64,000 nt of DNA from Alternaria dauci (taxonomy: Eukaryota; Ascomycota; Dothideomycetes; Pleosporales; Pleosporaceae), in the NCBI RefSeq assembly GCF_042100115.1, contig NC_091273.1:496001-560000 (forward strand), written 5' to 3'. The notes under the pieces are model-generated. The model saw nothing but the letters and a program-made list of their open reading frames with translations, searched no databases and was not told where the DNA came from. Position 1 is the stretch's first letter. Every line of letters begins with the position of its first letter. This document shows, piece after piece, positions 23,952 to 36,539 of this stretch. The translations under genes and the position numbers were made by a program.

Positions 23952-25485
23952 CGTGACCGGGGCCGTGTCGGTATGAAGCGCATTGTTCCACCGCCTCGTT
24001 ATCGCGCTCGATGATCCCAGGTTATAAAGGCCGTTATAGTGGAGAAAGAGGTACGTAGACGCAACGAAGCATAACAATATGACCGCGGGAAACCCAAACG
24101 ACGTTTGTCAACAAGAGGGGATAAAAGAAGAGCCGCAACGACTCGTTATCGTGTATCGACATGGCGGGCGATTCAGCGGAATCCAGGATGGGGCGACGTG
24201 CAGAGCCAAGGAAGATCAAGCACACGCCAAGGGCCCATGTCACCCGTCTCTTGCTTCTAGCCCGCTTGGATTCTCCGAGACTGATAGGCTAGCGGTCTGC
24301 CGTGGATGTGAAGTTTACTGAAGCATGTAGAGTGTCCAGTTTGTTGTTTGCGGATACTCGTGAGGTTTGCTGTGTACGTTTCGTATTGACGTTTGACTGA
24401 AAGGGGTCTAACTGCGGGCCAGCCACGCGCGCGGCAGTGAAGTTTGGCAGGCTAGGCGGCGCGTCCCCTAGGCCCGCACGTGCGATGCCGTACAGTAAAC
24501 ACGCGTCGCGCTAGATATGGTTTACGGTAGCATGACACAGCTAAAATCATCGGAACCACCGGCGATGCGAAGTAGGGATCATGTTCTGAGGTACATGGCC
24601 GACCAAACATTCAGTCGACTCTCCACGATTCCCCACTATGCCACTCGATGATGTGCAGGAACGATCCGGTGCGCTATTCGCTGGCGAAAGTGCGCTTCGG
24701 TCCGCCAAGTGACTCGGGTCCAGAGCAGATGAAATATCCATGGTTGGATCATGGTAACGCTAATGTACAATCTCAAGAACAGCATGCAGGTAATAGGCTT
24801 CCAAAATCATTCTGATGTCATTGGCGTCGATCAACATGCTCAAGGCATGAACCCAATCGAAGTGAAACAGTTTGGAACCCGTAGCGTCACTTCTCAAACA
24901 CCAGTGCATTACGTTGTAATTAATTGAATTGCATTTCATGATTCTACAACCACACAATCTGACCAGCATTGGGTTGGTTTGTACCATTAGGAAAAAAGAA
25001 CCCAAGTACAAGTTTCCCATCATCTACACATATCAACATGGTGAGCTCCTCCAAACGTACTGATCACAGCTGGGAGGGCAAGAGGCGGCCTCATGTCCCA
25101 CCAGCTGGCCATCGATTCAATAAAGGTCCACCGCTCAGATCCAAACACGCCCAATTGGGAGAACGGACGCCGTTGTGAACGGCTAATTACACTTTCCACC
25201 GCTTTTGTTTGTGTGAAGTATACACCGAGAAAAATAAGACAATCCGGTGCTCGAGTAGATAGTGCCGGAGAGACGAAATCGAAAAACAAGAATTGCATGT
25301 CCATTCATGAAGAAAAACGCCGCTGTACGCCGCCCGATGTTGAAAACGCCACAGTTGTAAAGTGAGCGCTGAATATGCGAAAACCAGAAAGTGACAGAAG
25401 GAGAATCTATCAACAACCACGTCTGCGACACCGGCAAACACAGAAAGCCAGCAATTAAAGGGGTATATTTGCGAAGCTTGGAAAA
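23952..25485. other. Intergenic, no gene supported
   Basis: 1.5 kb between two minus-strand genes. The stretch 24420-24520 is markedly GC-rich with CpG-rich runs. One ACCCGAG heptamer (24713-24719, reverse) occurs. No frame shows a domain or convincing exon chain. Confidence 0.45.
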
Positions 25486-27675
25486 TTACTCAGATCCCTT
25501 CTCGTACTTGACAGGATGGAAGAGAGTGTTGCGCATGCACAACCGGCCGGTGCCGTTCTCTTCTTCGACTGGGCCGCCCTTATCGTTCTCGCGAGAGCCG
25601 AGCCATCTCCGCCACCACTCGGACGAGAAACCGGCGTTGTAGTAGAAACTCGTGCCAAGCTGGTTGTGTTCACCCCAGCCGAAAACGCTGTCAGTTGGCT
25701 TCGGGGGCTTGTTGAAAGTGCCGTCAAGAGCCTCGAGCGGCCAGTTGTGGTCAAGGTACACGGGGTGTGCAGCATAGACGGCCTTGAGGCCGTGGTGGAA
25801 TGCGACCGTTGGTGGCCACATTTCGGGGAACATGTGGTGCTTCATCAGGTATGTTTCGCGGTGCATGAGATCCAGTAGGCGTTTTGACAGGCGCGAGACG
25901 GTAATAATCGCGCATCGTCGCGGAGGCTCTGGAAGCTCGAGGTCGTAGCCTGTAACATCGTCACGGAACACCCAGTTGGTCTTGGCCGGATCGAAGATTG
26001 GGTTGAACGTGATGATGTCGGCGTCTTCGCCAACACCCCACTCATAGTTGTCCTGGGAGTACGAATGCGGGGGCTCGGTCTCGGGAGGGCTGGGAAGCAT
26101 GCCGGTGTTCTCGAACTTGGGCGGGCCCCAAACAGGCTTCTCATCACTGTTGTACAGCTCCTCCTCAACCATTTCGGTAAAATTCTTCCAGGAGCCGTGA
26201 AGCTCGGGAATGTAGTAGCGGGATGATCGCTCCCACAGACCCTTGCGGGGCTGCTTCTTGGCCCACTCGCCAATCTTGTTGTGAAACTCGTAGTAGTGGC
26301 CGCTGAGACGGAGATCCATCTCCCAGTTCCAGTAGAAGTCGTACTCGGGACGAGCTTGCGCGAACCATTGCATCGCGAAATGAGCGCTGCGGTACACAGA
26401 GTGAACGGGGGCCTTGGCGTGGTTGTAGACGTTGTTGGGGAATGGCTCTGGGTAGTACATGCGCATCTGCTGCTCGGACCAAAGAGTTGCCATGCCCCAG
26501 AACTCCTTGGGCAAGTTGTCTTCGATGACCTTTTGGTAAATCTCCTCAGAAGACCAGATGGGAAGGCTATCGTCTTTGACGTGGAGAAGGAAGTGAACAT
26601 CGTACTCGCCTCCAGATTTGAGGGAGAGCTCGTTGATCATGGCGCGCAGAGTAAGAATCTGGTAGTCGCTGTACTTGTATCCGGTCCAGGTGCGAAGGAC
26701 GTAGGCGTGACGGGGCACCTTCTTCTTTGCGGGTGCAGACTCGTCGGTGGTGTTCTTCTTGAAGCGGTGGGCGTTCTTTTCGCGACATCGCTTCATGGCA
26801 GACGCCCAGTTGACCTTGCGGTAGTCGACCTTTTTTTCGTAGCTCCAGAGCTTGTCAGCGCCAGCCTTCTCGGACTTGCCGTCCATGTCAAGGCCGCCCT
26901 CATCGCGAGAGTACGAGTAGCCATAGGGACCAAGGCGACCGAAGCGGTCGAAACACTTCTTATCGTCAAAGCCAAGCTCCTCGTAGGAACCGAAGAAAGG
27001 TGCAGTCATGTTCTGGGGAATGCCGGGGTAGGCGTAGATGTCGGGGAGGTCGACAGTCTCGTCCTCATCGAGATAGCACTGCTTTACCTCGTCGTGCTCC
27101 TTGAGGTACTCGGGCGAGTCGAATTTGTACGGGTCGAACGGCTGCATCTCGAGCGGCGGCTCCTTGTCCTCCTTGGACATGTGCGGCCACTTTGGCTTGA
27201 TGTTGTCCTCGGGGTTGGGGCTTTGCGAGTACTTGACATAGTCCTGCTCTGACACCCAGTCACCATACGGGACGAGCGTGCGAACGCCATTGAAGAAGCC
27301 GTTTAACCTGGCAAATTAGTATTCGATGCCTGCAGTGGCAAGTGAGTATGCTTACCGTGGGTAGTGCTCCCAGTGGTACTGTTTGCGCTCGTCGCCTGGG
27401 TGCTGCTGGTGGTTCCACCTATGACGCCTGTAGATGCCCGTGCCCAGCATCGAGGCCAGCAGCACTATCGTGACGGCGAGAGTGATGAGACGCGCGAACG
27501 ACAGGCGTGGGCGCTGGAGGCGGTTGGCCCAGGCGGGCTGGTTGTACTTCTTGCCCCATGACTTGCTGCTGAAGAGCGGCAGCGGTGATGAAGCCTGGCT
27601 GTCCTGGCCGGGTACCTTTTCGTAGTTGAAGCGCGTTCGGATGAACAGCTTGCCAGGGTTGAATCGCGAGGCCAT
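25486..27675 (-). CDS. DUF3405 type II membrane protein
   Basis: Two exons (27675-27356 and 27307-25486) join in phase to about 713 residues. The first exon encodes a cytosolic N-terminus of about 70 residues and a single membrane anchor (LITLAVTIVLLASMLGTGIY), then a basic stretch. The large remainder is the DUF3405 domain, a fungal family with glycosyltransferase-like appearance. It includes motifs such as HAYVLRTWTGYKY, DYQILTLRAMINEL, EYDVHFLLHVKDD and YDFYWNWEMDLRLSGHYYEF. The WEMDLR stretch may act like a DxD motif. The topology suggests a Golgi or ER luminal enzyme. The activity is not established. Confidence 0.85.
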
Positions 27676-30363
27676 TGTCGTGATCGGATGTGCGGATGTG
27701 CGGTGCAGCGTGAGTGTGTTGCCTATCGCATCTGCGGCGAGGCTGCTGCGCAAAGGAGGTCGCTCGGCAAGGCGGGAAGCACTTGTTGCAATGCGTGTAC
27801 TCGGCCGCGCGAGTGGTGTCGGGTGACAAGAGGGGGCACGACACTGGAGACGACAGCGGAGAGCAAAACGAGTGACTGTCCTGGAGACGGAGGCAGGACG
27901 ATGGCGATGGCGATGGCGTGGAGCGTTGGGGAAGAGGGCGTGGGCTGAGAAGGAGCGACCGACCCTTTTTCCCTCGTTGCTCGCCCCAGACAGCCTAGCG
28001 CTGCCTCGCACCTGCCGTCTACTGCAGCGCTAGCTTGCAAGGGTCAACCACGATTCCTGGAGCACCACGGCGGAAAGGCATGGCTAGGCAATGCCACCGG
28101 TCCACTCCAAGACATGCAAAGCTCTCCAGCTGCTGCTCATCACGGCCGATCCGCTCCCTCCGCGCCTTTGCTGAGTTCGCTACCAAGACGGCGTGAAAGC
28201 CTGTGTTGCGTTATCGTCGAGTGCCGCCCGCCACCAAATCAAATGACGCCCAGCTATCAAAATTCACTCCATCGGGCCCTGCATGAGCCATGGCAGAGCG
28301 CACTATCAACGGCCTGCCCTCCCGCCTCAACAACGTCGAGCGAAGCTTCTATTTTTTTCTTCTCCGCCGTTTTGTAAGTCTTGACGTCGATGGCGGGTCC
28401 TGCGACCGACGTCCAATATTTGCGTCTATGCGTCTCCCTTGCCCTGCCGCGACAGACGAAGCCGGACAAGTGATGAAATTGTGTGCTGAAGGATTTCACC
28501 GTTGCTCAACCCCTGGGCGTTCGCAGAGACAAGGTGGCGTTGTCCGTGATTGGCCTACCCAGCGCCCCTAGCCTTGCATCCGACACCAGCGTACGCGTCC
28601 TCTTCGAACGGCGTGGGCGGAAGAGTCTAGGCTAAAAATAAGACATCAGCGAGCCATGGCGAAGTGGGCTCAGCAATGCAACGAGAGCTGCTGCATGGAC
28701 ACCTGAGGCGTGAGCTGATGATATAATACTGTTGCATTGCCTCATCACAAGCTGAAGCTGTCAAATTACATGTACCCTGGTGATTGCCTGCAGTCAGTGG
28801 TGGTGAGCCATTTCCGCCCCTCTGACAGGCCCCGCAGTTCCAATACTCTGCTGCTGCAGAACATGGGCAAGACTCCACAGGAGCACATGGGATCCCACAC
28901 GATGACGTTCAACCCCGTGGATCTCGTCTGAGAGTTGTGATCCTCGTCATATTTGGTCCCATCCGACTGTCAGCAGTCGCGACCCGTCGTCGTCTCCAGG
29001 AGCAACAAAGCGGGCACCCACGCGCAATGCCAACCCTCTTTGTCGCCACAACAACCCAAGGCAGGGGGCACTGCTTCGAGAGTCTCGTCTCTGGACGCCA
29101 TTCTTGTGACCGCAGCTATCAATCCCGCTTGTATACCAGACATTGCGATGCATCAACACAAGAGCACGTTTCGGTACTAACCGCCCCGCATCGACCTCGA
29201 CTCGAAACGCGATCTCCCGCAAGCAGATGGCTTGCTGGTTCGGCGCCTCTCCGGGCGAACAATGAAATAGGCAGAGTTCAATACTTCAACAATATTGACC
29301 TCAAGTCTGGGCATCAAAAGTGAGCACGTGTAGGGCGAGGATTAGGCGCCGAGGTCGACAACAAACGTGAAGCTTCTCGAAGCGTGCCATGCCTACACCC
29401 CGAGAGAGAAAACTCCACACCTTTGGCTTGTGCGGTGCATGTGCCTATGCGACTTGGGAATTGCGTGGCTTTTACGCGTGTACGTTCTCTGCTGGAACGA
29501 CCTTTGATGGGAACTAGTGGGGACTGTGGTGAGTCGCAGCGTTGTGCTATAATGGTACAGCGCCTGTCGGCTGGCGATAACGCGCAGAAAGCTATCGCAC
29601 CTCTGCGCTAACGCCTGGTGAGAGCAATCGGAGGTGAAACACCCTTCCATGCTGGCGATGCATCTGGATCGCGATTCATGTCAGGACTATCTTGCGCCAT
29701 TCTGCAGATCGAGAAAAGATGCGAGCAGATTTTCTCACTGTCCGAGACCTAAGCACGTCGTGTCGAAATAACAATGTATAGGGCAAGCTTCGAGTTTCTC
29801 ACAGATGCATCTCAGGGCGGACGAAACAAGCTCATAGGGTCAGAGTCAATTTCATTAGGGTTGCCGAATGCTGGGATCTTCCTGAGGGTGATCCTCTACC
29901 CAGATTCTGTCTTCGTGCATTGACTAGGATATGTGATGTGCGGGTTCAAAAGCAAATGGGAAGGCGCAAGATCTCATCTCTCATTATTGCGTGTCTGCTT
30001 GTCCTTGGGTACTGCGACGTGTCTCATCTAGAGGGTGTGTTTCCCAGTTTGGAAGTCGTGAGTGGCTCGCTGTCACCGAGTATGTTTTTTTGTTTTTCTT
30101 TGCTTCGGATGACGTGTGTGCGAAAAAGAACGTATAAGTCCTACACACGGAAATTTGTTGCTTTTGTCCCAGTGATCGGGGTATGCAGGTAACTGCTGTG
30201 AATGCACTGCAAGGCTGCGCCGGTGGTGGACCAATCAAAATGAATTAAGCTCCGAAGGCGGACGGCCCTTCAAATCTCCGACGTTCCTGCCACTTTCGAC
30301 TCATCGCAACGACCCCACGTTCTGGAGCATTATACCGGACAACGTTGAACTGGAATCGCAAAT
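27676..30363. other. Gene-poor 2.7 kb interval between divergent genes
   Basis: This is the longest stretch without a supported gene. It holds the promoters of the DUF3405 gene (minus) and of PheRS alpha (plus). The many short frames are GC-biased shadows with no domain. No repeat family, tRNA or transposon terminus was recognised. Confidence 0.5.
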
Positions 30364-32139
30364 ATGCCTGGAACCAGAGGCCCCGTGCCTGTGCCGCTCG
30401 AAACAAAAGGCCAAAACCTCACACAAGAAATCCTCGACCTCTTAGACACAAAAGAGCCCCTCCAGAGCAATGAAGACTTCCCCGCAATATCGCAGGCTGA
30501 AATCAAGGCTGCGCTGGACAGGCTAGCAAGTCGTTCGATGGTCGCATACAAGTCATTGGATTCGGAAAAGGTCGTTCTCACACCAGAGTCGGAAGGCATA
30601 GTAGCAGAAGGCAGCCACGAATACAAGGTCTGGAAATATGTCAAGGAGAAGGAGAGGGTCCCAATCGCGGATCTTCCTGTGAGTATACCGTCTTCAAGCG
30701 TCATATTGATGCGCGACTAACAAAAAATACAGAACGTCTTCGGGAAAGAAGCTGCGAGCGTAGGACAGGGCAACGGTTTTAAGAACAAGTGGATCAAGAA
30801 GGATGGTAGCGACATCGTCCTTCTCCAGACCGAGGAGCCCAAGGACCTCAACCGCGAACTGCTCCAGGGCATCAAAGATACCCAATCTCTCGACGACGCC
30901 AAGATGCTTGCGCAGCTGAAGAAGAAGAAGCTTGTCACTGTTACGAAAGTCATCACATACACAATCACAAAGGGCCCCAAGTACGCAAAGGAGATACCGG
31001 TAGAACACACCGACTTGACCGTCGAGCTTCTCGCCAACGATGCATGGAAGACTGCAAACTTCAAGCCGTACAACTTCGCTGCGCTCGGCGCAAACCAGGA
31101 CTCTGGCGCATTACATCCTTTGAACAAGGTCAGGCAAGAGTTCAGGAATATTTTCTTCTCACAAGGTTTCGTCGAGATGCCGACAGGACAGTACGTATCG
31201 GCTGAACATTATATACGCGTACGACTAACATTTGTAGCTTCGTCGACACTGGTTTCTGGAACTTCGATGCCCTCTTCGTACCACAACAACATCCCGCCCG
31301 CGACATGCAAGACACCTTCTTCGTCTCATATCCACCAAAGGCCGACAAGCCGCGGTTAGATCCTGCCAACGAAGCCACGATGGACCGCATGGAGGCAGGA
31401 TCAAAACGACTCTTCTCCACACCGGAGAGCGAGAAGAAGGAAAAGAAGCCTCGAGACTTTGAAAAGTACTGGGAAGACGTCAGAAAAGTTCACCAGGACG
31501 GCGCTTTTGGCTCGATAGGATGTACGCTAACACTAAGCCCATATATGAAATGATTCCATGCTAACCCCACACGCAGACCGCTACCCATGGGACGAAGACG
31601 AATCCCTCCGCCTCGTCCTGCGCACACACACGACTGCCGTCTCAACATGGGCGCTCCACCGCCTCGCCGAAGACCCACGTCCCGCGCGCTACTTCTCCAT
31701 CGACCGCGTCTTCCGCAACGAAACTGTCGATGCAACCCATCTCGCCGAGTTCCACCAGATCGAAGGCGTCATCGCCGACTTTGGTCTCACCCTCGGCGGC
31801 CTGATGCGCTTCCTAGAAGACTTCTTCGCCAACATGGGTCTCACGAACCTGCGCTTCAAGCCCGCTTTCAACCCGTACACCGAGCCCAGCATGGAGATCT
31901 TTGGCTTCCACGTTGGCCTCAACAAGTGGATTGAGATTGGAAACAGTGGTATGTTCAGGCCGGAGATGTTGGAGCCGATGGGCCTGCCAAAGGATATGAG
32001 GGTGTATGGATTTGGTTTGAGTTTGGAGAGACCGACTATGATGAAGTATGGGGTCAGCAATATCAGGGAGTTGTTGGGTCACAAGGTTGATTTGAGCTGG
32101 ATTCGGGAGCAGCCGGCTGTGCGCTTTGACAAGGAGTAG
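30364..32139 (+). CDS. FRS2: Cytosolic phenylalanyl-tRNA synthetase alpha subunit
   Basis: Four exons (30364-30678, 30733-31190, 31238-31521, 31577-32139) splice in phase to about 539 residues, close to yeast Frs2 and human FARSA. The N-terminal winged-helix region is followed by the class II catalytic domain. Motif-type segments include [24 protein letters not shown] (read across intron 2), [41 protein letters not shown] and [11 protein letters not shown]. It aminoacylates tRNA-Phe together with the beta subunit, which is not in this window. This is a housekeeping gene and a useful anchor for checking synteny. Confidence 0.95.
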
Positions 32140-32539
32140 ATGATGAGACGGGTTAGGAGTGATGAAGGGAAGAAAACTAGACGATGCGCACGACTGTCAC
32201 GATAGCAGACGAGTCTTGTGGAAATGATATCCAAAACAAGACTAAAAGTCTTTTGAGAGATGATTTCGTTTGTATTTACTCCATGGTTGGTATCCCGTCT
32301 TTCACGGCAACCTCACTCGTCATTCGTTGACTGAGCTTCCTTCACCAAGTCTGCGCGAAATTCTGTCGCCTCCAGATGTGTTCGTCTCCACCGTGCAGCG
32401 GCGTGCTCTACCACAATAACGACTGCCCTGTGTGGGCTCTGCGCTTCTTCTGCACGCAGGCCGTTGATCACGGACCACGCATCATGTCTCCTCTGGAAGC
32501 CTTGCTTCAATTACATCTGTTCTGGACCCACGAGCGTCT
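32140..32539. other. Intergenic between convergent genes
   Basis: 400 bases downstream of both PheRS alpha and the Tim17-like gene. It presumably carries both 3' UTRs. No other signal was recognised. Confidence 0.45.
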
Positions 32540-33271
32540 TCATTCCTTCTCCAAACTGTTCTTGACATCCTCCTCGATCATCTTATTCCTCGCACCCTTG
32601 TATATCCAGCTCTCCCCTTCTTTAACACCCCAATTCTTCTTCGCCCATATCAACCCGTCTTGACCCAGTCCAAATCCAAGCCCAACAAGCAATCCCATCC
32701 GTATCGTCCTCGCCGCCGTGCTCACAGGAAACTGATGCCACGCACTCCACAACCCCCCCGTAACCATACCCGCCAACCCACTCGACACAAAATCCCTACA
32801 CCCATCGACCCCGCGATCAATCCTCCGCATATCCAGCTCATCCACACCCTCCATCTCCTCCATTGTGCGCCCCGCGCGCCACGTCCCCCGGAAAACATCC
32901 AGACTCTCTTCCACGATGAAGAACACCGTCGACCACGCTGCAATATACGTTCCCTTCTTTAAACCTTCGACAATGCCATAGCGCCATTTGTAGTAGTTCT
33001 TCGACTTGTGGTACAGGTACCAGCCGGGATTTGAAATGGGCAGGCGGTGCGCGTTTTCGGCGCGGAAGCGCAGCGACGCCATGTGGCCGGCGTTGAGGGA
33101 ACCGAGAGTGAATCCAGAGAGGAAGGAGAGCGAGGTTGTGAGGAGGAGGCGCCGGTCGAAGGGCATGCCTAGGCGGGGAGCGTAGGAGAGGGGTTGCGAT
33201 GGTCGTGGGGGCGGTGTTGCGAGTGTTTCTGGGGGTTGCAATGGGGATTGTTGGAGCGAGGTTGTTGCCAT
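32540..33271 (-). CDS. Tim17/22/23-like mitochondrial membrane protein
   Basis: One exon, 243 residues. Four glycine-rich hydrophobic segments are visible: about 46-66 (LLLTTSLSFLSGFTLGSLNAG), 107-125 (GTYIAAWSTVFFIVEESLD), 160-180 (DFVSSGLAGMVTGGLWSAW) and 190-210 (GLLVGLGFGLGQDGLIW). Small-residue spacing and the pattern of an acidic pair followed by GLAGMVTGG resemble the PRAT/Tim17 fold. The N-terminal 40 residues are Pro/Gln-rich. The closest functional idea is an inner-membrane or outer-membrane PRAT protein, but it is not one of the canonical translocase subunits by any motif I can see. It is conserved-looking and of unknown function. Confidence 0.65.
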   Translation of the reverse strand: MATTSLQQSPLQPPETLATPPPRPSQPLSYAPRLGMPFDRRLLLTTSLSFLSGFTLGSLNAGHMASLRFRAENAHRLPISNPGWYLYHKSKNYYKWRYGIVEGLKKGTYIAAWSTVFFIVEESLDVFRGTWRAGRTMEEMEGVDELDMRRIDRGVDGCRDFVSSGLAGMVTGGLWSAWHQFPVSTAARTIRMGLLVGLGFGLGQDGLIWAKKNWGVKEGESWIYKGARNKMIEEDVKNSLEKE

Positions 33272-33778
33272 TGTGAGTTTGGTGCCCTGCGTTGGGCGGG
33301 GAGGTGGGCTCGTAACTATTGGAATGGGTGTCTAGTGAGGTTTGCGATGGGTGCGGAGGTGGTGCGGAGTGGAGATACTCGAGGGTTGAGATCGCCGAGA
33401 GAGGAAGGCACGCTAGTAATGGTATTATGATTTCTACGAGGGCCGAATAATGTACGGTTCGAAATCCAGTACTAAAAAAACCTTTGTTGTATAGAGCGAA
33501 GGGAGTGCTGAGTGTGCAAAAGTCGCGGAGGCTTGTGAGATCACCACGCCAAGATTTCCATGCAAGGGTCCGGGTCGCGCTTTCCCGCCCGCGAACCCCT
33601 CCATGGCTTTGACAATAACGCGTCTAGACTCTTCAAACACTTCACTTGCATCCGGGAGTACTCGAAAATCCTGAACAAACGCGTACAACACACATTAAGC
33701 TGCTCCTCATCACTGTGGTTCATTGCCACCCTCGCAAGTGACACTCTCAATTAGAGTATACCATCACAACACGTCACG
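33272..33778. other. Divergent promoter region
   Basis: 507 bases between the Tim17-like gene (minus) and the small unknown gene (plus). No specific element was recognised, and a GGTTCGAAATCC string here does not fold into a tRNA T-arm. Confidence 0.45.
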
Positions 33779-34363
33779 ATGGCGACGCCTTCACCACAGA
33801 CATGGACGCTTCGCCTCAAGGCTCACAGAACTACCGTTCTTATCCACGTCGATCCATTGAACACCTTTGACACGATCAAAACCTACCTATACGACGCTCT
33901 ACAAGAAACCGGTCTCAAGAACTCCGCCGGCGAATCGATACCACTACCCTCGTCTGCGTCGGACATCCAATTCGGTCGCCCAGCAAACATCAACGACGCA
34001 TCCGAGGGCTTCGCACTGGGCGAATGGGAACGAGCATACATGGCCAGCGACGAGGAGCAGGTGGAAGGCAAGGGCAAGGGCAAAGCCACCAAACCAAACG
34101 CAGGGGCCAGTTCAAGTGCTGGGGCGAAAGGTGACATAACGAAGACCAAGCAATGTCCCAAGGGCGCGGGCCTGAGAGATGGCGCGGTGCTAGCTTTCCG
34201 GTGGGCTGGCGATGGCACCTGGGACGGCGAGGATGAGTTTGATCTCGACAGGGACGTTCGAAAAGGCGGAAACATGTGGGGCGTTACGCTGGCGAGCTTT
34301 GAAGACGCGTATGGTGTTGAGAATGAGACAGATGTGGGTGGAAGATCGGAGTTTGAGGGTTGA
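33779..34363 (+). CDS. Conserved-looking fungal protein of unknown function
   Basis: One exon, 194 residues. The first 45 residues (TWTLRLKAHRTTVLIHV, then DPLNTFDTIKTYLYDAL) have the strand-strand-helix rhythm of a ubiquitin-like fold. A low-complexity Lys/Gly/Ala linker (about 100-125) is followed by a second conserved-looking block (LRDGAVLAFRW...WGVTLASFEDAYG). It has no signal peptide or membrane segment. I do not recognise a named family. Codon-level composition and the two ordered blocks support a real gene. Confidence 0.7.
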   Translation: MATPSPQTWTLRLKAHRTTVLIHVDPLNTFDTIKTYLYDALQETGLKNSAGESIPLPSSASDIQFGRPANINDASEGFALGEWERAYMASDEEQVEGKGKGKATKPNAGASSSAGAKGDITKTKQCPKGAGLRDGAVLAFRWAGDGTWDGEDEFDLDRDVRKGGNMWGVTLASFEDAYGVENETDVGGRSEFEG

Positions 34364-36539
34364 GCGGATGCGGACAGTTGGTCAAACTCATTTCCCACGG
34401 TCTGCGACTCCGTTACGTGAAGAGAATTGGAAGGATGCAATATGGATACTGTCTCCTTGCGGCAATAAGCATCAGGAATGCTTTTCTATACACTGTAAGC
34501 CACTTCTTGGGATGTGCAATCACGGCATCGCTGACATTTGCATAGTGACCTCATAAGGTTATGCAGCCTATCATATCCACCTCCAGTCTTACAGTCGCTT
34601 GCCAGGTCCTGGAAAGCATAGCCCTGCTTCATATTCTATGTCATCCTGCGACGAGCTCTCTGTTCTTCATACTACTGTCTGTACAACGTGCGGTTTGCTG
34701 CGACATGATACAGTATGGAAGTTGTGGAACGCCTTACGCAAGCATGAGGAGATAGCACAATCTTCAAGCATCAGCCTCTCGATTAGTCTGAGCCATCGAG
34801 CCGACTTGTACATCTACTGTCCACCCTTTCGTCTTATAACGAGATTCAATGCTCTATCACGCACGATGATATGGATGATGAATAAAACTGTCTTCCTATC
34901 CACGGGGCGACCCTTGCCTATGTTTGGATGTCTTCATGGACAGCAAGGCTTTCATCATCTGTCAGAATCTCTTTGATTTTCTGGGCACAGTACGGGAGAA
35001 GCAGCTTCTGCTTCTCTCGGACCCTTCTGGACCGATGCATTGATAGTAGGACAGATGCTTGAGCTCTGAACCGTCAATGCCTAGGTGCACACAATAACAA
35101 GGTATTCTGGCGGCATACAATGGTCATTTGAGTGAGCCGTCACAATGAGTTTTGCTCGATATTGCAGTGAACCTTCTCTGTGTTTTTCTACATGTTTTGT
35201 GTAATATACACAAGGCACTACCCAGGTACATGATCTCCATAGTACGCCACCAGGTATTTGGTCCCAAGTGGACAGATCTCCAGTCATGAAAGTCGCGGTG
35301 TTATTCTTCTCTACGACATGAAATCGACATCGTCATTCTGCGTCAAGGCTCAAGGTTGGTGGACCTGCGGCGTCAACATCCCTTCACATGCGAGACACAT
35401 GGACGTCCGGTAGGTTTTTGTTCAATCTTGCGATGAATTTTAGCGGGTATATGGATGACGTTTATTGGGCTACGCTACATATGCCGGATGATGAGATGCT
35501 GGACGAGACTGTGGAGAATGAGTTGGATGCATTTTATGATATGAAAACGGAGCAATCGAGAGCGGTCAACTCGGAGTGCGAGGTACGTAAATGGTTATAG
35601 ATGAAGTGAATAGAAAGGCCAAACTGCACCACAAAGACGCGCAACTTGGGACGTTATCCGGCGATGGTTTTGTCTAAACTTACGTACGAAACTGGAGTAG
35701 ACGCACAAGCAATAGTAGCTGCCGATATACTAGATGACTTCAAGTATTGCATTGCCATATGATAATCTCGATGCTAGTGAAACGCATATGCATTCGATCT
35801 TACAGATAGTTGATTACCCAGGAGTGGAATCCCTGACTTGTGGGGTGCAGCAACGTGCTTTTCGATGTGAAGGTGCGGGCCGGGCAGCATTCTCAAGTCC
35901 CCATGATCACTTTATAACGCTAGGTCATCGTAGCTACCTAGATGGGCTAGTACGTTTGAGACCATTCCGACAGCGAGCCAATCGCGCAGATGGTCATTGC
36001 GACGACTATGATGGATGCGGCAAGTGGCCGAAGCGTGGTACATTCCTCGATCACGGCTGGCGAAGAAGACGGACGCGCTCCGGTACTTTGAGCGTTAGGA
36101 GGGCCGGTACACGTCGCAGACGAATATTCCACGAATCTGGGGTACGGCATATGGGCATGAGCCGGAGGTGCTAATGCAATGCGGTTCCCGAAACTCGTGG
36201 AAGTAAGCGAGGATGCATTACCATTTCTTCTCCGGCGAAATTGACGTGGTCAGCCGGGTGTCTGGAATACCTACACGCCGACTTCGACCCAATAGAAGTT
36301 GTAGAGTTCTTACACCCATGGATAGTGTGACAGACTACTCAGAACCGGGGACAGAAGATCGCCGTGGTCGAAGAAGATCTGGAAGCCGCTGATCATGGGA
36401 CAGTGAAGGACGATGTTGTATATAACCACCAAGAAAGTGCGACTTTGTGGTTCTCGTCAGGTCATTCACTCGCTCAGGTGGTGCTCCATCACAGCTTCTT
36501 TCGTTCCAATAGATCCGTCAAGGCGGCAATCTGCCCAAT
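34364..36539. other. Gene-poor 2.2 kb interval
   Basis: No supported gene. The best frame is 35388-35600 (plus, 70 residues, acidic, containing DDVYWATLHMPDDEMLDE). It has a plausible composition but no upstream exon, domain or family. The base composition is less GC-rich than in the genes. No transposon features were seen. Confidence 0.45.
35388..35600 (+). CDS. Short acidic frame, doubtful
   Basis: 70 codons with an acidic C-terminal half. Nothing identifies a function, and it may be a chance frame or a fragment of a decayed gene. It is recorded only because it is the most protein-like stretch in this interval. Confidence 0.15.
   Translation: MRDTWTSGRFLFNLAMNFSGYMDDVYWATLHMPDDEMLDETVENELDAFYDMKTEQSRAVNSECEVRKWL

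Noticed and set aside
26281..27252. Long 323-codon plus-strand frame opposite the DUF3405 gene
   Set aside because: It is the antisense shadow of a GC-rich exon. The minus-strand protein has family motifs and a consistent intron, and this frame has neither.
33455..33475. GGTTCGAAATCC string resembling a tRNA T-arm
   Set aside because: The flanking bases do not pair into a 5-bp stem, and no D-arm, anticodon arm or acceptor stem is present.
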